DNA of 64,000 bases, from positions 1-64,000 of the forward strand of contig NZ_JAINVZ010000022.1 in assembly GCF_019890615.1 (NCBI RefSeq). Direction: 5' to 3'. Position 1 is the first letter of the stretch. Each line of letters starts with the position of its first letter. This document shows, one piece after another, positions 52,166-60,664 of the stretch. The stretch comes from Streptantibioticus parmotrematis (GTDB lineage Bacteria; Actinomycetota; Actinomycetes; Streptomycetales; Streptomycetaceae). Position numbers and translations under genes: made by a program. Below the pieces are notes generated by a model. The model searched no databases. It saw nothing but the letters and a program-made list of their open reading frames with translations, and was not told the DNA's origin.

Positions 52166-52219
52166 GGTCGTACGCCCGGCAGCCTGATACCGCCAGTGGT
52201 ACGCACAGCGGTCGTACGC
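52166..52219. promoter_or_regulatory. Putative operator between MmyB-type regulator and alcohol dehydrogenase
   Basis: GGTCGTACGC occurs twice as an exact direct repeat (52166-52175 and 52210-52219), 44 bp (about four helical turns) apart. Between them TACCGCCAGTGGTA (52188-52201) is an imperfect palindrome, and GGTACGC at its right edge repeats part of the same word. Confidence 0.5.
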
Positions 52220-52320
52220 GAAGGCGTGGTCTGGGTAGGGCAGGCGAGTCCCGGCAGGCTGGGGGCCGTGCCCGGTGGACAGGAAACCGGGGACGGAAAC
52301 CTGCTAGGAGAACCCTCGGC

Positions 52321-53361
52321 ATGACCACTGTTGCTGCGTACGCCGCGCCCGCCGCCAAGGCTCCGCTGGAGCGGACCACCATCGAGCGGCGCGCTGTCGG
52401 CGAGTCCGACGTCCTGATCGACATCAAGTTCGCCGGTATCTGCCACTCCGACATCCACCAGGTCCACGAGGGCTGGGGCGAGGCCATCTTCCCGATGGTC
52501 CCCGGCCACGAGATCGCGGGCGTGGTCTCGCAGGTCGGCTCCGGTGTGACGAAGTTCGCCGTCGGCGACCGGGTGGGCGTCGGCTGCATGGTCGACTCCT
52601 GCCGCGAGTGCGAGAACTGCCGCAAGGGCCTGGAGCAGTACTGCCTCCAGGGCATGGTCGGCACGTACAACGCCGTCGGCAGGGACGGCGAGCCCACCTA
52701 CGGCGGCTACTCCGAGAAGGTCGTCGTCGACGAGAACTTCGTCGTGCGCGTCCCCGACGGCCTGCCCCTGGACGTGGCGGCCCCGCTGCTCTGCGCGGGC
52801 ATCACCACCTACTCCCCGCTCCGGCACTGGAACGCGGGTCCCGGCAAGAAGGTCGCCGTGATCGGCCTGGGCGGCCTCGGGCACATGGCCGTCAAGATCG
52901 CGCACGCCATGGGCGCCGAGGTCACCGTCCTGTCGCAGTCGCTGCGCAAGAAGGACGACGGGCTGAAGCTGGGCGCCGACCACTACTACGCGACCAGCGA
53001 CCCGAAGACCTTCGAGGAACTGGCCGGCACCCTCGACCTGATCGTCTCGACCGTGTCGGCACCGATGGACTTCGGCGCCCTGCTGTCGCTGCTGAAGGTG
53101 GACGGCGCGATGGTCAACGTGGGCGCGCCGGAGGAGCCGGTCGCCTTCAACCTGTTCTCGCTGATGCTCGGCCGCAAGTCCCTCGCCGGGTCGGCGATCG
53201 GCGGCATCGCCGAGACTCAGGAGATGCTGGACTTCTGCGCGGAGCACGGCATCGGCGCCGAGATCGAGCTGATCCGCGCGGAGCAGGTCAACGAGGCGTA
53301 CGAGCGGGTGCTGGCCAGCGACGTCCGCTACCGCTTCGTGATCGACACGGCGACCATCTGA
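52321..53361 (+). CDS. Zinc-dependent alcohol dehydrogenase (AdhC/YahK, cinnamyl-alcohol type)
   Basis: 346 residues from ATG 52321. The catalytic zinc site is [15 protein letters not shown] and [10 protein letters not shown]; the structural zinc site is [15 protein letters not shown]. The nucleotide loop is [15 protein letters not shown], followed by [14 protein letters not shown] and [21 protein letters not shown], the signature of NADP-dependent cinnamyl-alcohol-type dehydrogenases with broad aldehyde substrates. GGAGAA lies upstream of the start. It is divergent from its likely regulator. Confidence 0.96.
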   Translation: MTTVAAYAAPAAKAPLERTTIERRAVGESDVLIDIKFAGICHSDIHQVHEGWGEAIFPMVPGHEIAGVVSQVGSGVTKFAVGDRVGVGCMVDSCRECENCRKGLEQYCLQGMVGTYNAVGRDGEPTYGGYSEKVVVDENFVVRVPDGLPLDVAAPLLCAGITTYSPLRHWNAGPGKKVAVIGLGGLGHMAVKIAHAMGAEVTVLSQSLRKKDDGLKLGADHYYATSDPKTFEELAGTLDLIVSTVSAPMDFGALLSLLKVDGAMVNVGAPEEPVAFNLFSLMLGRKSLAGSAIGGIAETQEMLDFCAEHGIGAEIELIRAEQVNEAYERVLASDVRYRFVIDTATI

Positions 53362-53462
53362 CGACCGCCCGGCCACCCGACCACCCGGCCGCCCGTCTCT
53401 CCGGCCACCCGGACGGCCGTACCGGTTCGAAGGCGATCCCCCTGGGTGGAGGCGCGCGGGTC

Positions 53463-53486
53463 TAGGCTGCCAACGGATCGATCCGT
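53463..53486 (+). promoter_or_regulatory. Promoter with perfect 14-bp palindrome upstream of the hydrolase
   Basis: TAGGCT (53463-53468) looks like a -10, and ACGGATCGATCCGT (53473-53486) directly after it is a perfect palindrome at the expected transcription start. The form is typical of TetR-type operators, but no TetR gene is adjacent. The left part of the 166-bp gap carries CCGGCCACCCG-like short repeats. Confidence 0.5.
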
Positions 53487-53527
53487 CACGTGAGATGTCC
53501 GTTGCAGCGGGAAGGCGGCAGCGTCCG

Positions 53528-54394
53528 ATGCCCGAGATCGAACTCAGCGCAGGCGTCATCGACTACACCGACACCGGAGAGCCGGGCGGCGGCGAGCGAC
53601 AGGGCGGCACCGGTGAGACCCTCGTGCTCGTGCCGGGCCTGGGGTTCGGCGCCTCCGTGTGGGACCCGTTGGTCCGGGAGCTGCGCGACGAGTTCCGGAT
53701 CGTGGTGCCCGTGCTGCCGATCGGCGCGCACCGCAGGCCCGCGCGCCCGGACGCGGACCTGTCGGCGCAGGGGGTGGCCGGGCTGCTCGCGGAGTTCCTC
53801 GAACGCCTCGACCTGCGCGACGTCACCCTCGTGCAGAACGACGCCGGGACCGCCCAACTCCTGGTCGGCGTACGGGACGAGCGTGTCGGCCGCCTGGTGC
53901 TGACGTCGTGCGAGGCGCTGGACAACTACCCGCCGGGCATGCAGGGCAAGGCGCTGGAGCTGGCCTGCTCGGTCCCGGGCGGGCTGTTCCTGATGCTCCA
54001 GGCCTTCCGGGTCCCGTTCCTGGTGGGACTGCCGTTCTCGCTCGGCGGCATGGCACACCGGCCGATCCCGTACGAGCTGGTGCGCGAGTGGTACGGGCCG
54101 CTGCTGACGGACGCGGCGATCCGCCGCGACCTGACGCGGTTCCTGCGCTCCACCCGCAAGGACACCTACCGCCAGGCGGCCGGGCGGCTGCGGGAGTTCG
54201 ACCGGCCCGCGCTCGTCGCGTGGGGCGCGCGGGACGTGATGATGCCGCCCGCCACCGGCAGGCGCCTCGCGGAACTGCTGCCGCACGGGCGGTACGTGGA
54301 GATCCCCGACGCCCGCACGCTCGTCCAGCTGGACAATCCCACGGCACTCGCGACCGAGCTGCGGCGGTTCGTGGCGGAGAACCCGTTGACGTGA
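53528..54394 (+). CDS. Alpha/beta fold hydrolase with Asp nucleophile
   Basis: 288 residues from ATG 53528 (MPEIELSAGVIDY); an ATG at 53495 would add 11. The fold is clear: LVLVPGLGFGASVWDPLV for the oxyanion loop, DVTLVQNDAGTAQLL for the nucleophile elbow, LVAWGARDVMMPP for the acid strand. The elbow has Asp (QNDAG) instead of GxSxG, as in haloalkane dehalogenase-like members. Where the catalytic His is expected, the sequence is DARTLVQLDNP, so His seems missing. The substrate and even hydrolytic activity are uncertain. Confidence 0.88.
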   Translation: MPEIELSAGVIDYTDTGEPGGGERQGGTGETLVLVPGLGFGASVWDPLVRELRDEFRIVVPVLPIGAHRRPARPDADLSAQGVAGLLAEFLERLDLRDVTLVQNDAGTAQLLVGVRDERVGRLVLTSCEALDNYPPGMQGKALELACSVPGGLFLMLQAFRVPFLVGLPFSLGGMAHRPIPYELVREWYGPLLTDAAIRRDLTRFLRSTRKDTYRQAAGRLREFDRPALVAWGARDVMMPPATGRRLAELLPHGRYVEIPDARTLVQLDNPTALATELRRFVAENPLT

Positions 54395-54485
54395 GACGCG
54401 GGGAACGTGGGAAGCAGGGGACGTGAGAAGGCGGGGAGACGTGGGATGCGGGGGGGGGACGTGGGAAACTCGTTCGGCCGCGCGC

Positions 54486-55256
54486 TCACTCCGCCGATGC
54501 GAGCAACGCCCGGATCCTCGCCCGCAGGTACAGCGCCGCCTGAAGTGCCCACCGTACGGCGGCACTTGGCGGCGCGATCCGGAACGCCCGCCTGAGTTCT
54601 TCGTCGAGGAGCGCGGAGAAGCAGGAGTCGAGAACAGGGGACAGCACCCGGGGCGCCCGGTCCGTCAGGAGGGAACGGGTCGCCCGCACCAGGCGGTCGG
54701 CTTCGGGGGTCGGCCGGAACTCACGTCGTTCGAACTCCCGCATCCACCGCCGGGTCCCCTCGAAGGAGGCGGGGAAGTCCTCGATTCCCATCTCCGTGGC
54801 GAGGCGCGCGTAGAACCGGTGGGCGGCGGCGCGTTCCTGCGGTGTGGTCCGGCGCCACCCGTGGGCGTCGATCCAGCGGACAGGGCAGACGCAGAACGCG
54901 GACATCACGTACACGTAGTGCTCGTTGCCCGCGTCGATCCCCTCGTGCAGCGTCCTGAGCCGGGACACGGCCTCCCGCGCGGCGGGGCTCGCGAGACCGT
55001 GCTCGATCAGGGCGTAGACCAGTCGCCCGGTCGCCTTGGCACGTGATCGCGGCTCCCGTTCCAGCTTCTCGGTGCGCGCGAGGGCCCGGGCGATCGTGGG
55101 GACGGCGAAGGTCCGGTAGAAGCCGAGGTTGAGGCCGAACTTGTAGTCGGCGGGGAAGTGGCGCAACGCCAGCTCCCGCAGAACGGCCTCCGGGTCCTCG
55201 TCGGGGGGCTGGCGCTGCGGCGATGGCGCGCCCGCGGCGGAAGGCCGCCGGCTCAC
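54486..55256 (-). CDS. MpaB-type oxygenase family protein (DUF2236)
   Basis: 256 residues from GTG 55256, which overlaps the upstream stop by four bases (GTGA). The DUF2236 pattern is present: FGLNLGFYRTFAVPTIARAL, IDAGNEHYVYVMSAFCVCPVRWID, GWRRTTPQERAAAHRFYARLATEMGI and FEGTRRWMREFERREF. MpaB-family proteins are predicted haem or metal oxygenases in some natural product pathways; here it is the last gene of a four-gene coupled operon. Its substrate is unknown. The 91-bp gap to the convergent hydrolase holds ACGTGRGA-type short repeats. Confidence 0.8.
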   Translation of the reverse strand: MSRRPSAAGAPSPQRQPPDEDPEAVLRELALRHFPADYKFGLNLGFYRTFAVPTIARALARTEKLEREPRSRAKATGRLVYALIEHGLASPAAREAVSRLRTLHEGIDAGNEHYVYVMSAFCVCPVRWIDAHGWRRTTPQERAAAHRFYARLATEMGIEDFPASFEGTRRWMREFERREFRPTPEADRLVRATRSLLTDRAPRVLSPVLDSCFSALLDEELRRAFRIAPPSAAVRWALQAALYLRARIRALLASAE

Positions 55257-56470
55257 GTCGCGGTCCGCAGGATTCGCTCGACGAGGGGATGGTCGAGGTA
55301 GCTGCCGACGAGGCTCAGATGCCGGCGCTCCGCGTGCGGCGGCACCCCTATCCCCGGTGGGCTGGCACACGTGACGTCGGGAAACACGTTGTCCTGCCGT
55401 GCCCGCAGGGCCCAGAGGATCCCCGCCGCGGCCGCCAAGGCCTCCGTCTCTGAAGGACGCAGGTCCTCCGCCTCCGCCACACGCCGCGCTTCGGAGACGA
55501 CGCGCTCGGAGAGCCAGGGCCGCAGGGACAACTGTCCGTCGCGGATCTCACCGGCGCGGCGAATGGCGAGGAGCTGGAGTCCCCAGTCGGACCGGGGAAC
55601 CCTGGTACGCAGGACGAGGCCCGGCTCGTGGCTGGTGACCGCCTTCCACAGCTTTTCGAGGGCGCGGAACTCGCGGCGCCTGAGACGGCGGACCTGCCGG
55701 GCGGCGTAGATCCAGCCGTCGATGATGACCACCCCGCCGACCGATGCGCAGGCAGGGGCGACGGAGTTGCTCACCGGCGCCATCGAGGAGACGCCGCACA
55801 TGATGCCCACGATGGCGATGATCTTCAGGACGCCGTAGAAGGCCACGAAGACACATCCCGTCGCGGTCCTGCGCAGGCTGCCGCGCAGAACCGGGTCGCC
55901 GACGCCCCGGGAGTAGCGCCAGGCGAGGTACGCCATCGACCACAACGCGAAGCCGTAGCCCGCCTGGTACACCATGAGGAACGCCACGACGGAGGGAACG
56001 GTCGCGTACGAGGAGTCGAAGGTGAGCGGCCGTTCACCGGCCGGGAGACCGGAGGCCAGGAAGAACACCGCCATCAGTATCAGGACGACCGCGTACGCCG
56101 GAGCGACCAGTCGGGCGGCGACGCGCAGGCGCTGCAGTTCGGTGCCCCGGCGTTCCTCGGCGGCCGCAACCGGGTCGTGCAGCGACCAGAGGCGGACCAG
56201 GAGGAAGAAGGCGGCGCAGGAGACGGTGATGAAACCGTAGACGAACAAGGTGGCCAGGTTGGGCGTACCGCTCGTGCGGTCGATCGCGCGGTAGACGTAG
56301 GGCGCCGCGGTCAGGAACCCGGAACCCGAGGCCAGAGCGGCCACGGCCATGAGGAGGAGACTGGGGATACGCTCGCTCAGCCAGGCCCGCGTCTTGTGGA
56401 CGGCCAGGAGGAGCATGCAGACGGCGATGACCGAATACCCCAGGTCGTACGGTAATTCGGGGTTAGGCAT
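55253..56470 (-). CDS. Polytopic membrane protein (MAB_1171c family putative transporter)
   Basis: 405 residues from ATG 56470. About seven membrane helices lie in residues 8-250 (LGYSVIAVCMLLLAV, LLLMAVAALASGSGFL, LFVYGFITVSCAAFFLL, YAVVLILMAVFFLASG, VAFLMVYQAGYGFALW, VFVAFYGVLKIIAIVG, VAPACASVGGVVII). A cytoplasmic C-terminal domain follows, RRREFRALEKLWKAVTSHEPGLVL. I recognise this as the MAB_1171c family, annotated as transporter without direct proof. It overlaps the ImmA/IrrE gene by eight bases. Confidence 0.82.
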   Translation of the reverse strand: MPNPELPYDLGYSVIAVCMLLLAVHKTRAWLSERIPSLLLMAVAALASGSGFLTAAPYVYRAIDRTSGTPNLATLFVYGFITVSCAAFFLLVRLWSLHDPVAAAEERRGTELQRLRVAARLVAPAYAVVLILMAVFFLASGLPAGERPLTFDSSYATVPSVVAFLMVYQAGYGFALWSMAYLAWRYSRGVGDPVLRGSLRRTATGCVFVAFYGVLKIIAIVGIMCGVSSMAPVSNSVAPACASVGGVVIIDGWIYAARQVRRLRRREFRALEKLWKAVTSHEPGLVLRTRVPRSDWGLQLLAIRRAGEIRDGQLSLRPWLSERVVSEARRVAEAEDLRPSETEALAAAAGILWALRARQDNVFPDVTCASPPGIGVPPHAERRHLSLVGSYLDHPLVERILRTAT

Positions 56471-56987
56471 GACGGCCTTCTCGGTGTGTCAGAGCCGGGG
56501 CGACTCGCTCCGCGACGCCCTCGAGCGGTTCGAGGTTCAGTTCCCGGAAGAGCAGGGTGGCGAAGGTCTCGGCTTCCCTCTCGGCTGGTTCGTCGTAGTG
56601 GTCACGGCCGAGGACGCGCCGGATGACGTCCGGGCTGATGGCCGTGTGGCGAGTGGTGTGCCCGAGGAGCAGGTGGGCCAGTTCGTGGCACTGGACGAGG
56701 GCCTGGTGCGCGGCGGACGTGCCCTTCGGGTAGTAGACCCGGTCCTCCAGGAGGAACTGCTCGCATTCGCCCGACGGTTCGCCCGGCCCGATGTCTCTCT
56801 CCATCATGCGTAACGTACGTCCGGTGTGATGTTCGTATGCGGTGGTCAACTCGTTCATCGTGGGGTGACGAGGCAGTCCGAGCTCTTCCAGCGCACTGAT
56901 CACCCGTTGCCACTCGGCACGCATGCCCATGGCCCCTCTTCTCTCCTCGGGTATCCGCCACGTCGTCACAAGACGGGATTCGGTCAT
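56463..56987 (-). CDS. ImmA/IrrE-type zinc metallopeptidase
   Basis: 174 residues from ATG 56987, preceded by AGGAGC. The metal motif is HELAHLLLGH in ALVQCHELAHLLLGHTTRHTA, with a third ligand Glu in EREAETFATLLFRELN. ImmA/IrrE proteases cleave Xre-type repressors in mobile elements (ImmA) or stress regulators (IrrE). The gene overlaps the upstream XRE gene by four bases (ATGA), so the pair fits the repressor/anti-repressor-protease arrangement. Confidence 0.9.
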   Translation of the reverse strand: MTESRLVTTWRIPEERRGAMGMRAEWQRVISALEELGLPRHPTMNELTTAYEHHTGRTLRMMERDIGPGEPSGECEQFLLEDRVYYPKGTSAAHQALVQCHELAHLLLGHTTRHTAISPDVIRRVLGRDHYDEPAEREAETFATLLFRELNLEPLEGVAERVAPALTHREGRHA

Positions 56988-57559
56988 CGGTTGCTCCTGT
57001 TGGGCCGTCCGGGTCGCCGGCTGACCGCGCGCCGGAGCTGGTCCACGAGGGTCGCGACGGTCTCCCTCATGTCGGCGGGCAGTTCCGCCACTCCTTCGGC
57101 GATCCGGCGCACCCGCTCATCCTCTTCCTCCTCCTCCGCGGTTCCGGTGGCGCCCTCGTTGCTCGCGCTTCGGGCGGCTCCACTCGTCGCCGCTCGGTCC
57201 GGTGGACCGGCCGGGGAGGCGCCGGCTGAGCGCCGTACGCGGGAGTGCGGCAGACCGCGACGTTCCGCCTCGATGGCACGCAGCTCTGCTTCGACCTGAC
57301 CGACGTAGGGCGCGTCGGCCGGGAGGAAGAAGAACTCCGAGCGCACGCCGTAGAGCTGGGCCAGGCGATGTGCCCGGTCCGCACGCGGCAGGGAGCGGCC
57401 GTGGCGCAGGTTGGCCACCTGGCTGACGGACAGGCCGATGCGATCGGCGATCTCCTGATCGGTGAAAGGGCGGCCGAGATCGGCTTCGTACAGCACCTGG
57501 TTCAACCGTGCCAGGCGATCGGCGAACACACCCGCCTGTTCGGTGTCCGACGGCTTCAC
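56984..57559 (-). CDS. XRE family helix-turn-helix regulator
   Basis: 191 residues from GTG 57559, with GGGGGGAG upstream (an in-frame TTG at 57577 is less likely). The HTH is FTDQEIADRIGLSVSQVANLRHGRSLPRADRAHRLAQLYGVRSEFFFLP. The middle is Ala/Ser/Gly-rich and includes an EEEEEDE run, followed by a helical end (RIAEGVAELPADMRETVATLVDQLRRAV). It heads a coupled operon with ImmA/IrrE protease, membrane protein and MpaB-type protein. It is the likely regulator and cleavage target of the protease. Confidence 0.9.
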   Translation of the reverse strand: MKPSDTEQAGVFADRLARLNQVLYEADLGRPFTDQEIADRIGLSVSQVANLRHGRSLPRADRAHRLAQLYGVRSEFFFLPADAPYVGQVEAELRAIEAERRGLPHSRVRRSAGASPAGPPDRAATSGAARSASNEGATGTAEEEEEDERVRRIAEGVAELPADMRETVATLVDQLRRAVSRRPGRPNRSNR

Positions 57560-58013
57560 CGGCTCCCCCCAACCCAACTGGTTTGCAACGGCCCGATGTT
57601 ATGTGAGCGCACGCCCCGCGGGGAGTGGTTCCGGCATCCAGGATGTCAGAAAACTGAGACCTGTACGCCTCGGCAAAGCGGAGGTAACGGGCGAAATACA
57701 GGCGACTGTTGGGCGAGCGGTCCCAATTTCTTGACAGTCGCTCCGGGCACGGCGCACGATCTTCCTCCCGACGCGCGGACTGATCGGGGGGCAGCCCGCG
57801 CGCGGTGGGTGGGTCTGGGCGGCACGGGGGGGCGTGCGTCGCCGGGCATGTCCTCGGCGCCGCACGACCGCGCGGGCCCACCGGGAGACCGCTCCGCCCG
57901 CCGGCCACTGGCGGAGCCGTCCGCAGGGCGCCGCGACAGCTTCGTCCCACGTCGCGAGAGCCCGTCCCAAGAAGTCCCCCCAACCCGAAGTGGCATACGA
58001 GCAGGGGGAAATC
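57560..58013. other. Divergent intergenic region, XRE operon / orphan gene
   Basis: 454 bases without a supported gene. TTGACA (57731-57736), 18 bases, then CACGAT is a fair plus-strand promoter about 255 bp upstream of the orphan gene. AAACTGAG, AACTGG and GTTATGTG stretches near 57580-57655 make an AT-richer patch where the XRE operon promoter may lie. I see no clear operator. Confidence 0.4.
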
Positions 58014-58583
58014 GTGCACAGTGAGCGGGTTTCACGTCTGAGCGAACGGCACGGGACGGCGCAGGGAAAAGCGCCCTCGGCGGGGGACCCGGCCTGCTGG
58101 GCCGAGCGATTACGTACCCGCGCTCGTGACGTCATCGTCGTCGGCACCGCGCCCCCCGCCTACGCGATCACCGACCTGCTGCGCGCGTACGGCCTGAGTG
58201 TCGGGTCCTGGCTGTTACCCAACACCCCGTCACCCGAGCGGCTCGCGCGGGCGGTGCGCGGTCTGGCCAGGAGCACCGCCGGCTGGGAGACAGCCGTGGC
58301 GCTGGTCTCCTGCTGGGCCGACCCGGCCGTCGCGGCCGTCGTCGATCCCGCCGCCCTGGCCGCAGCGCCCCGTCCGGCACGCTGGCTCGACCTGACCCCG
58401 GGCACGCCCCATCACGCCCGTGCGGCTCTGCGCGCTCCCCTCGGCATGGCCGCGTACACGGCGCGGTGCTGGATCCCCACCGGCAGTCGTCACACGCTGC
58501 GCCGGGCGGCGCTCGCCCCGGACCTGCCGCGTACCTACGTGGAGGTGTTGTGGGCTCTGGCCACTCTGCCGCCGCGGTTCTGA
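58014..58583 (+). CDS. Hypothetical protein
   Basis: 189 residues from GTG 58014, with AGGGGG five bases upstream. After a polar start the sequence has alternating strands and helices: DVIVVGTAPPAYAITDLLRAYGLSVGSWLLP, PERLARAVRGLARSTAGWETAVALVSCWADPAVAAVVDPAAL and TYVEVLWALATLPPRF. The first strand and VVGTAPP loop resemble a nucleotide-binding fold, but the match is not strong. I do not recognise the family. It is divergent from the XRE/ImmA operon. Confidence 0.6.
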   Translation: MHSERVSRLSERHGTAQGKAPSAGDPACWAERLRTRARDVIVVGTAPPAYAITDLLRAYGLSVGSWLLPNTPSPERLARAVRGLARSTAGWETAVALVSCWADPAVAAVVDPAALAAAPRPARWLDLTPGTPHHARAALRAPLGMAAYTARCWIPTGSRHTLRRAALAPDLPRTYVEVLWALATLPPRF

Positions 58584-58668
58584 CCGCGTGCGCCGACCGG
58601 CCTCACCCATGCCCGGGGCCGCCGCTCACGCCCCCACTCCCCCGGAGAAGAAAGAACTTTCCCCGCCG

Positions 58669-58695
58669 TGTCGATCCCGCCCCCTCGCGTTCGAC
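58669..58695 (+). promoter_or_regulatory. Predicted ECF42-type promoter of the DGPF gene
   Basis: TGTCGA (58669-58674), a 17-base spacer, then CGAC (58692-58695) match the -35 TGTCGA / -10 CGA-type promoter reported for ECF42 sigma factors in Streptomyces. It lies 58 bp before the DGPF protein gene, which is followed by an ECF42 sigma factor gene. Confidence 0.75.
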
Positions 58696-58752
58696 GCGTA
58701 CACAGAAGGCGGGATCCACCCGCCGCGAGGACACCACGAGGAGCTGGACGTC

Positions 58753-59115
58753 ATGCGTTTCATGTCGCTGATCAGGGTCAACGAGAACGGCGCTCCGGAG
58801 GGCGGGCCCAGCCCGCGGATGATGGAGGAGATGGGCAAGCTGCTGGACGAGATCACCAAGGCCGGGGTCATGCTGGACACCGCGGGCCTGGGCCGGCCGG
58901 AGGAGACGGTCAGGGTGCGGTCCGAGCACGGGAAGCTCACGGTGACGGACGGGCCGTTCGCCGAGTCCAAGGAGTTCATCGGCGGCTACGCGATCATGCA
59001 GACGAAGTCCAAGGAGGAGGCCGTCGAGTGGGCCAAGCGGTTCGCCGCGGTGCACGACGAGGGCTGGGACATCACGTGTGAGGTCCGGCAGGTCGAGGAG
59101 CCCCCGGCCGGCTGA
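58753..59115 (+). CDS. YciI/DGPF family protein
   Basis: 120 residues from ATG 58753 (GAGGAG nine bases upstream). The sequence MRFMSLIRVNENG...MMEEMGKLLDEITKAGVMLDTAGL...LTVTDGPFAESKEFIGGYAIMQTKSKEEAVEWAKRF has the DGPF box and the ferredoxin-like YciI fold. DGPF proteins are consistently encoded beside ECF42 sigma factors and are their main transcription targets. Their biochemical role is unknown. Confidence 0.94.
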   Translation: MRFMSLIRVNENGAPEGGPSPRMMEEMGKLLDEITKAGVMLDTAGLGRPEETVRVRSEHGKLTVTDGPFAESKEFIGGYAIMQTKSKEEAVEWAKRFAAVHDEGWDITCEVRQVEEPPAG

Positions 59116-59252
59116 CGGCGGCGGCGGACGCGCGTTCCCCCGTGACGGCTGCCGCGCCGCCGGACGCGCCTCCCCGTGTGACGGCTGCCGCGCCGCCGCG
59201 CGGGGGCGCCTCCGGCGTTGCCCCGGCCGGTTCCGCCTGGTCTGATGAGGCG

Positions 59253-60644
59253 ATGGACGCGGACGACGACACGACCGGCCCCGCGGCGCCGCCGCCCGAA
59301 GCCACCGACGCGCCCTCCGCCACCGTCGCCGCGATCGAAGCCGTCTGGCGCATCGAGGCCGCCCGCCTCATCGCCGGTCTGGCCCGCCTCACGCACGACG
59401 TCGGCCTCGCGGAGGAACTGGCCCAGGACGCGCTGGTCGCCGCCCTCGAACAGTGGCCGCGTACGGGCGTGCCGGACCGTCCCGGCGCCTGGCTGACGAC
59501 CACCGCCAGGCGCCGTGCCGTGGACCGCTTCCGCCGCGAGCGGACCTACGCCCGCAAGCTGGAGGCCCTCGCCCACGAGCTGCCCGCCGGTGCGCCGGGC
59601 GCCGACGACCTGGCCCGGTTGGACGAGGACCCCATCGAGGACGACGTCCTGCGCCTGGTCTTCACCGCCTGCCACCCGGTGCTGTCCACCGAGGCCCGCG
59701 TCGCCCTGACGTTGCGGCTGCTCGGCGGCCTGCGCACGGACGAGATCGCGCGGGCGTTCCTCGTTCCGGAGGCGACCGTCGCGCAGCGGATCGTGCGGGC
59801 GAAGAAGACGCTGGCGAAGGCGGGCGTGCCGTTCGAGGTGCCGCAGGGCCCTGAGCGCGCCGAGCGGCTGGCGTCGGTGCTCGGCGTCATCTACCTGATC
59901 TTCAACGAGGGGTACGCGGCGACCGCGGGCGACGACTGGATGCGGCCCGCGCTGTGCGAGGACGCGTCGCGGCTGGCCAGGCTGCTGGCCGCGCTGATGC
60001 CGGACGAGCCGGAGGCGCACGGCCTCGCGGCGCTGCTGGAGATCCAGGCGTCCCGCGCGGCGGCGCGCACCGGGCCGTCCGGTGAGCCGGTGCTGCTGGC
60101 CGACCAGGACCGGCGGCGCTGGGACCCGTTGCTCATCCGGCGCGGCTTCGCGGCCCTGGCGCACGCCGAGGCGGCCGGCAAGGCGGCGGGGGCGGCCCCC
60201 GGCCCGTACACGCTCCAGGCCGCGATCGCCGCCTGCCACGCCCGGGCACGCACCGCGCGGGAGACGGACTGGCGGGCGATCGTGCGGCTCTACGACGCGC
60301 TGGCGCTGCGCGCGCCGTCGCCGGTGGTGGCGCTCAACCGGGCGGTGGCGCTCGGCATGGCGGACGGCCCTGCGGCCGGGCTCGCGGCGGTCGACGAGTT
60401 GTCCGGGGAACCGTCGCTCCAGGGCTACCACCTGCTGCCGACCGTACGCGGCGACCTGCTGGCGCGGCTCGGCCGGTACGAGGAGGCGCGGGCGGAGTTC
60501 GCCCACGCGGCGACCCTGACCCGCAACGCGCGCGAGCGCGAGCTGCTGCGGTCACGGGCCGCGGACCCGCGCGGCGGAGTGGCGGGGACGGCGGGCGGCG
60601 GGACGACGGGCGGCGGAGGCGCCGCCGCGCATACCGGGAGGTGA
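59253..60644 (+). CDS. ECF42-type RNA polymerase sigma factor with TPR-like C-terminal extension
   Basis: 463 residues from ATG 59253; a GTG at 59142 would add 37 low-complexity residues that include two copies of a 20-base direct repeat (59142 and 59178). Sigma2 is IEAARLIAGLARLTHDVGLAEELAQDALVAALEQWP; sigma4 is LTLRLLGGLRTDEIARAFLVPEATVAQRIVRAKKTLAKAG. The long C-terminal part (IYLIFNEGYAATAG onward, then ALNRAVALGMADGPAAGLAAVDEL) is the DUF6596/TPR-like extension that replaces an anti-sigma factor in this group. The tail is Gly-rich. Its target promoter is predicted in front of the DGPF gene. Confidence 0.94.
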   Translation: MDADDDTTGPAAPPPEATDAPSATVAAIEAVWRIEAARLIAGLARLTHDVGLAEELAQDALVAALEQWPRTGVPDRPGAWLTTTARRRAVDRFRRERTYARKLEALAHELPAGAPGADDLARLDEDPIEDDVLRLVFTACHPVLSTEARVALTLRLLGGLRTDEIARAFLVPEATVAQRIVRAKKTLAKAGVPFEVPQGPERAERLASVLGVIYLIFNEGYAATAGDDWMRPALCEDASRLARLLAALMPDEPEAHGLAALLEIQASRAAARTGPSGEPVLLADQDRRRWDPLLIRRGFAALAHAEAAGKAAGAAPGPYTLQAAIAACHARARTARETDWRAIVRLYDALALRAPSPVVALNRAVALGMADGPAAGLAAVDELSGEPSLQGYHLLPTVRGDLLARLGRYEEARAEFAHAATLTRNARERELLRSRAADPRGGVAGTAGGGTTGGGGAAAHTGR

Positions 60645-60664
60645 ACGCGGGCACCCGTCACCGC

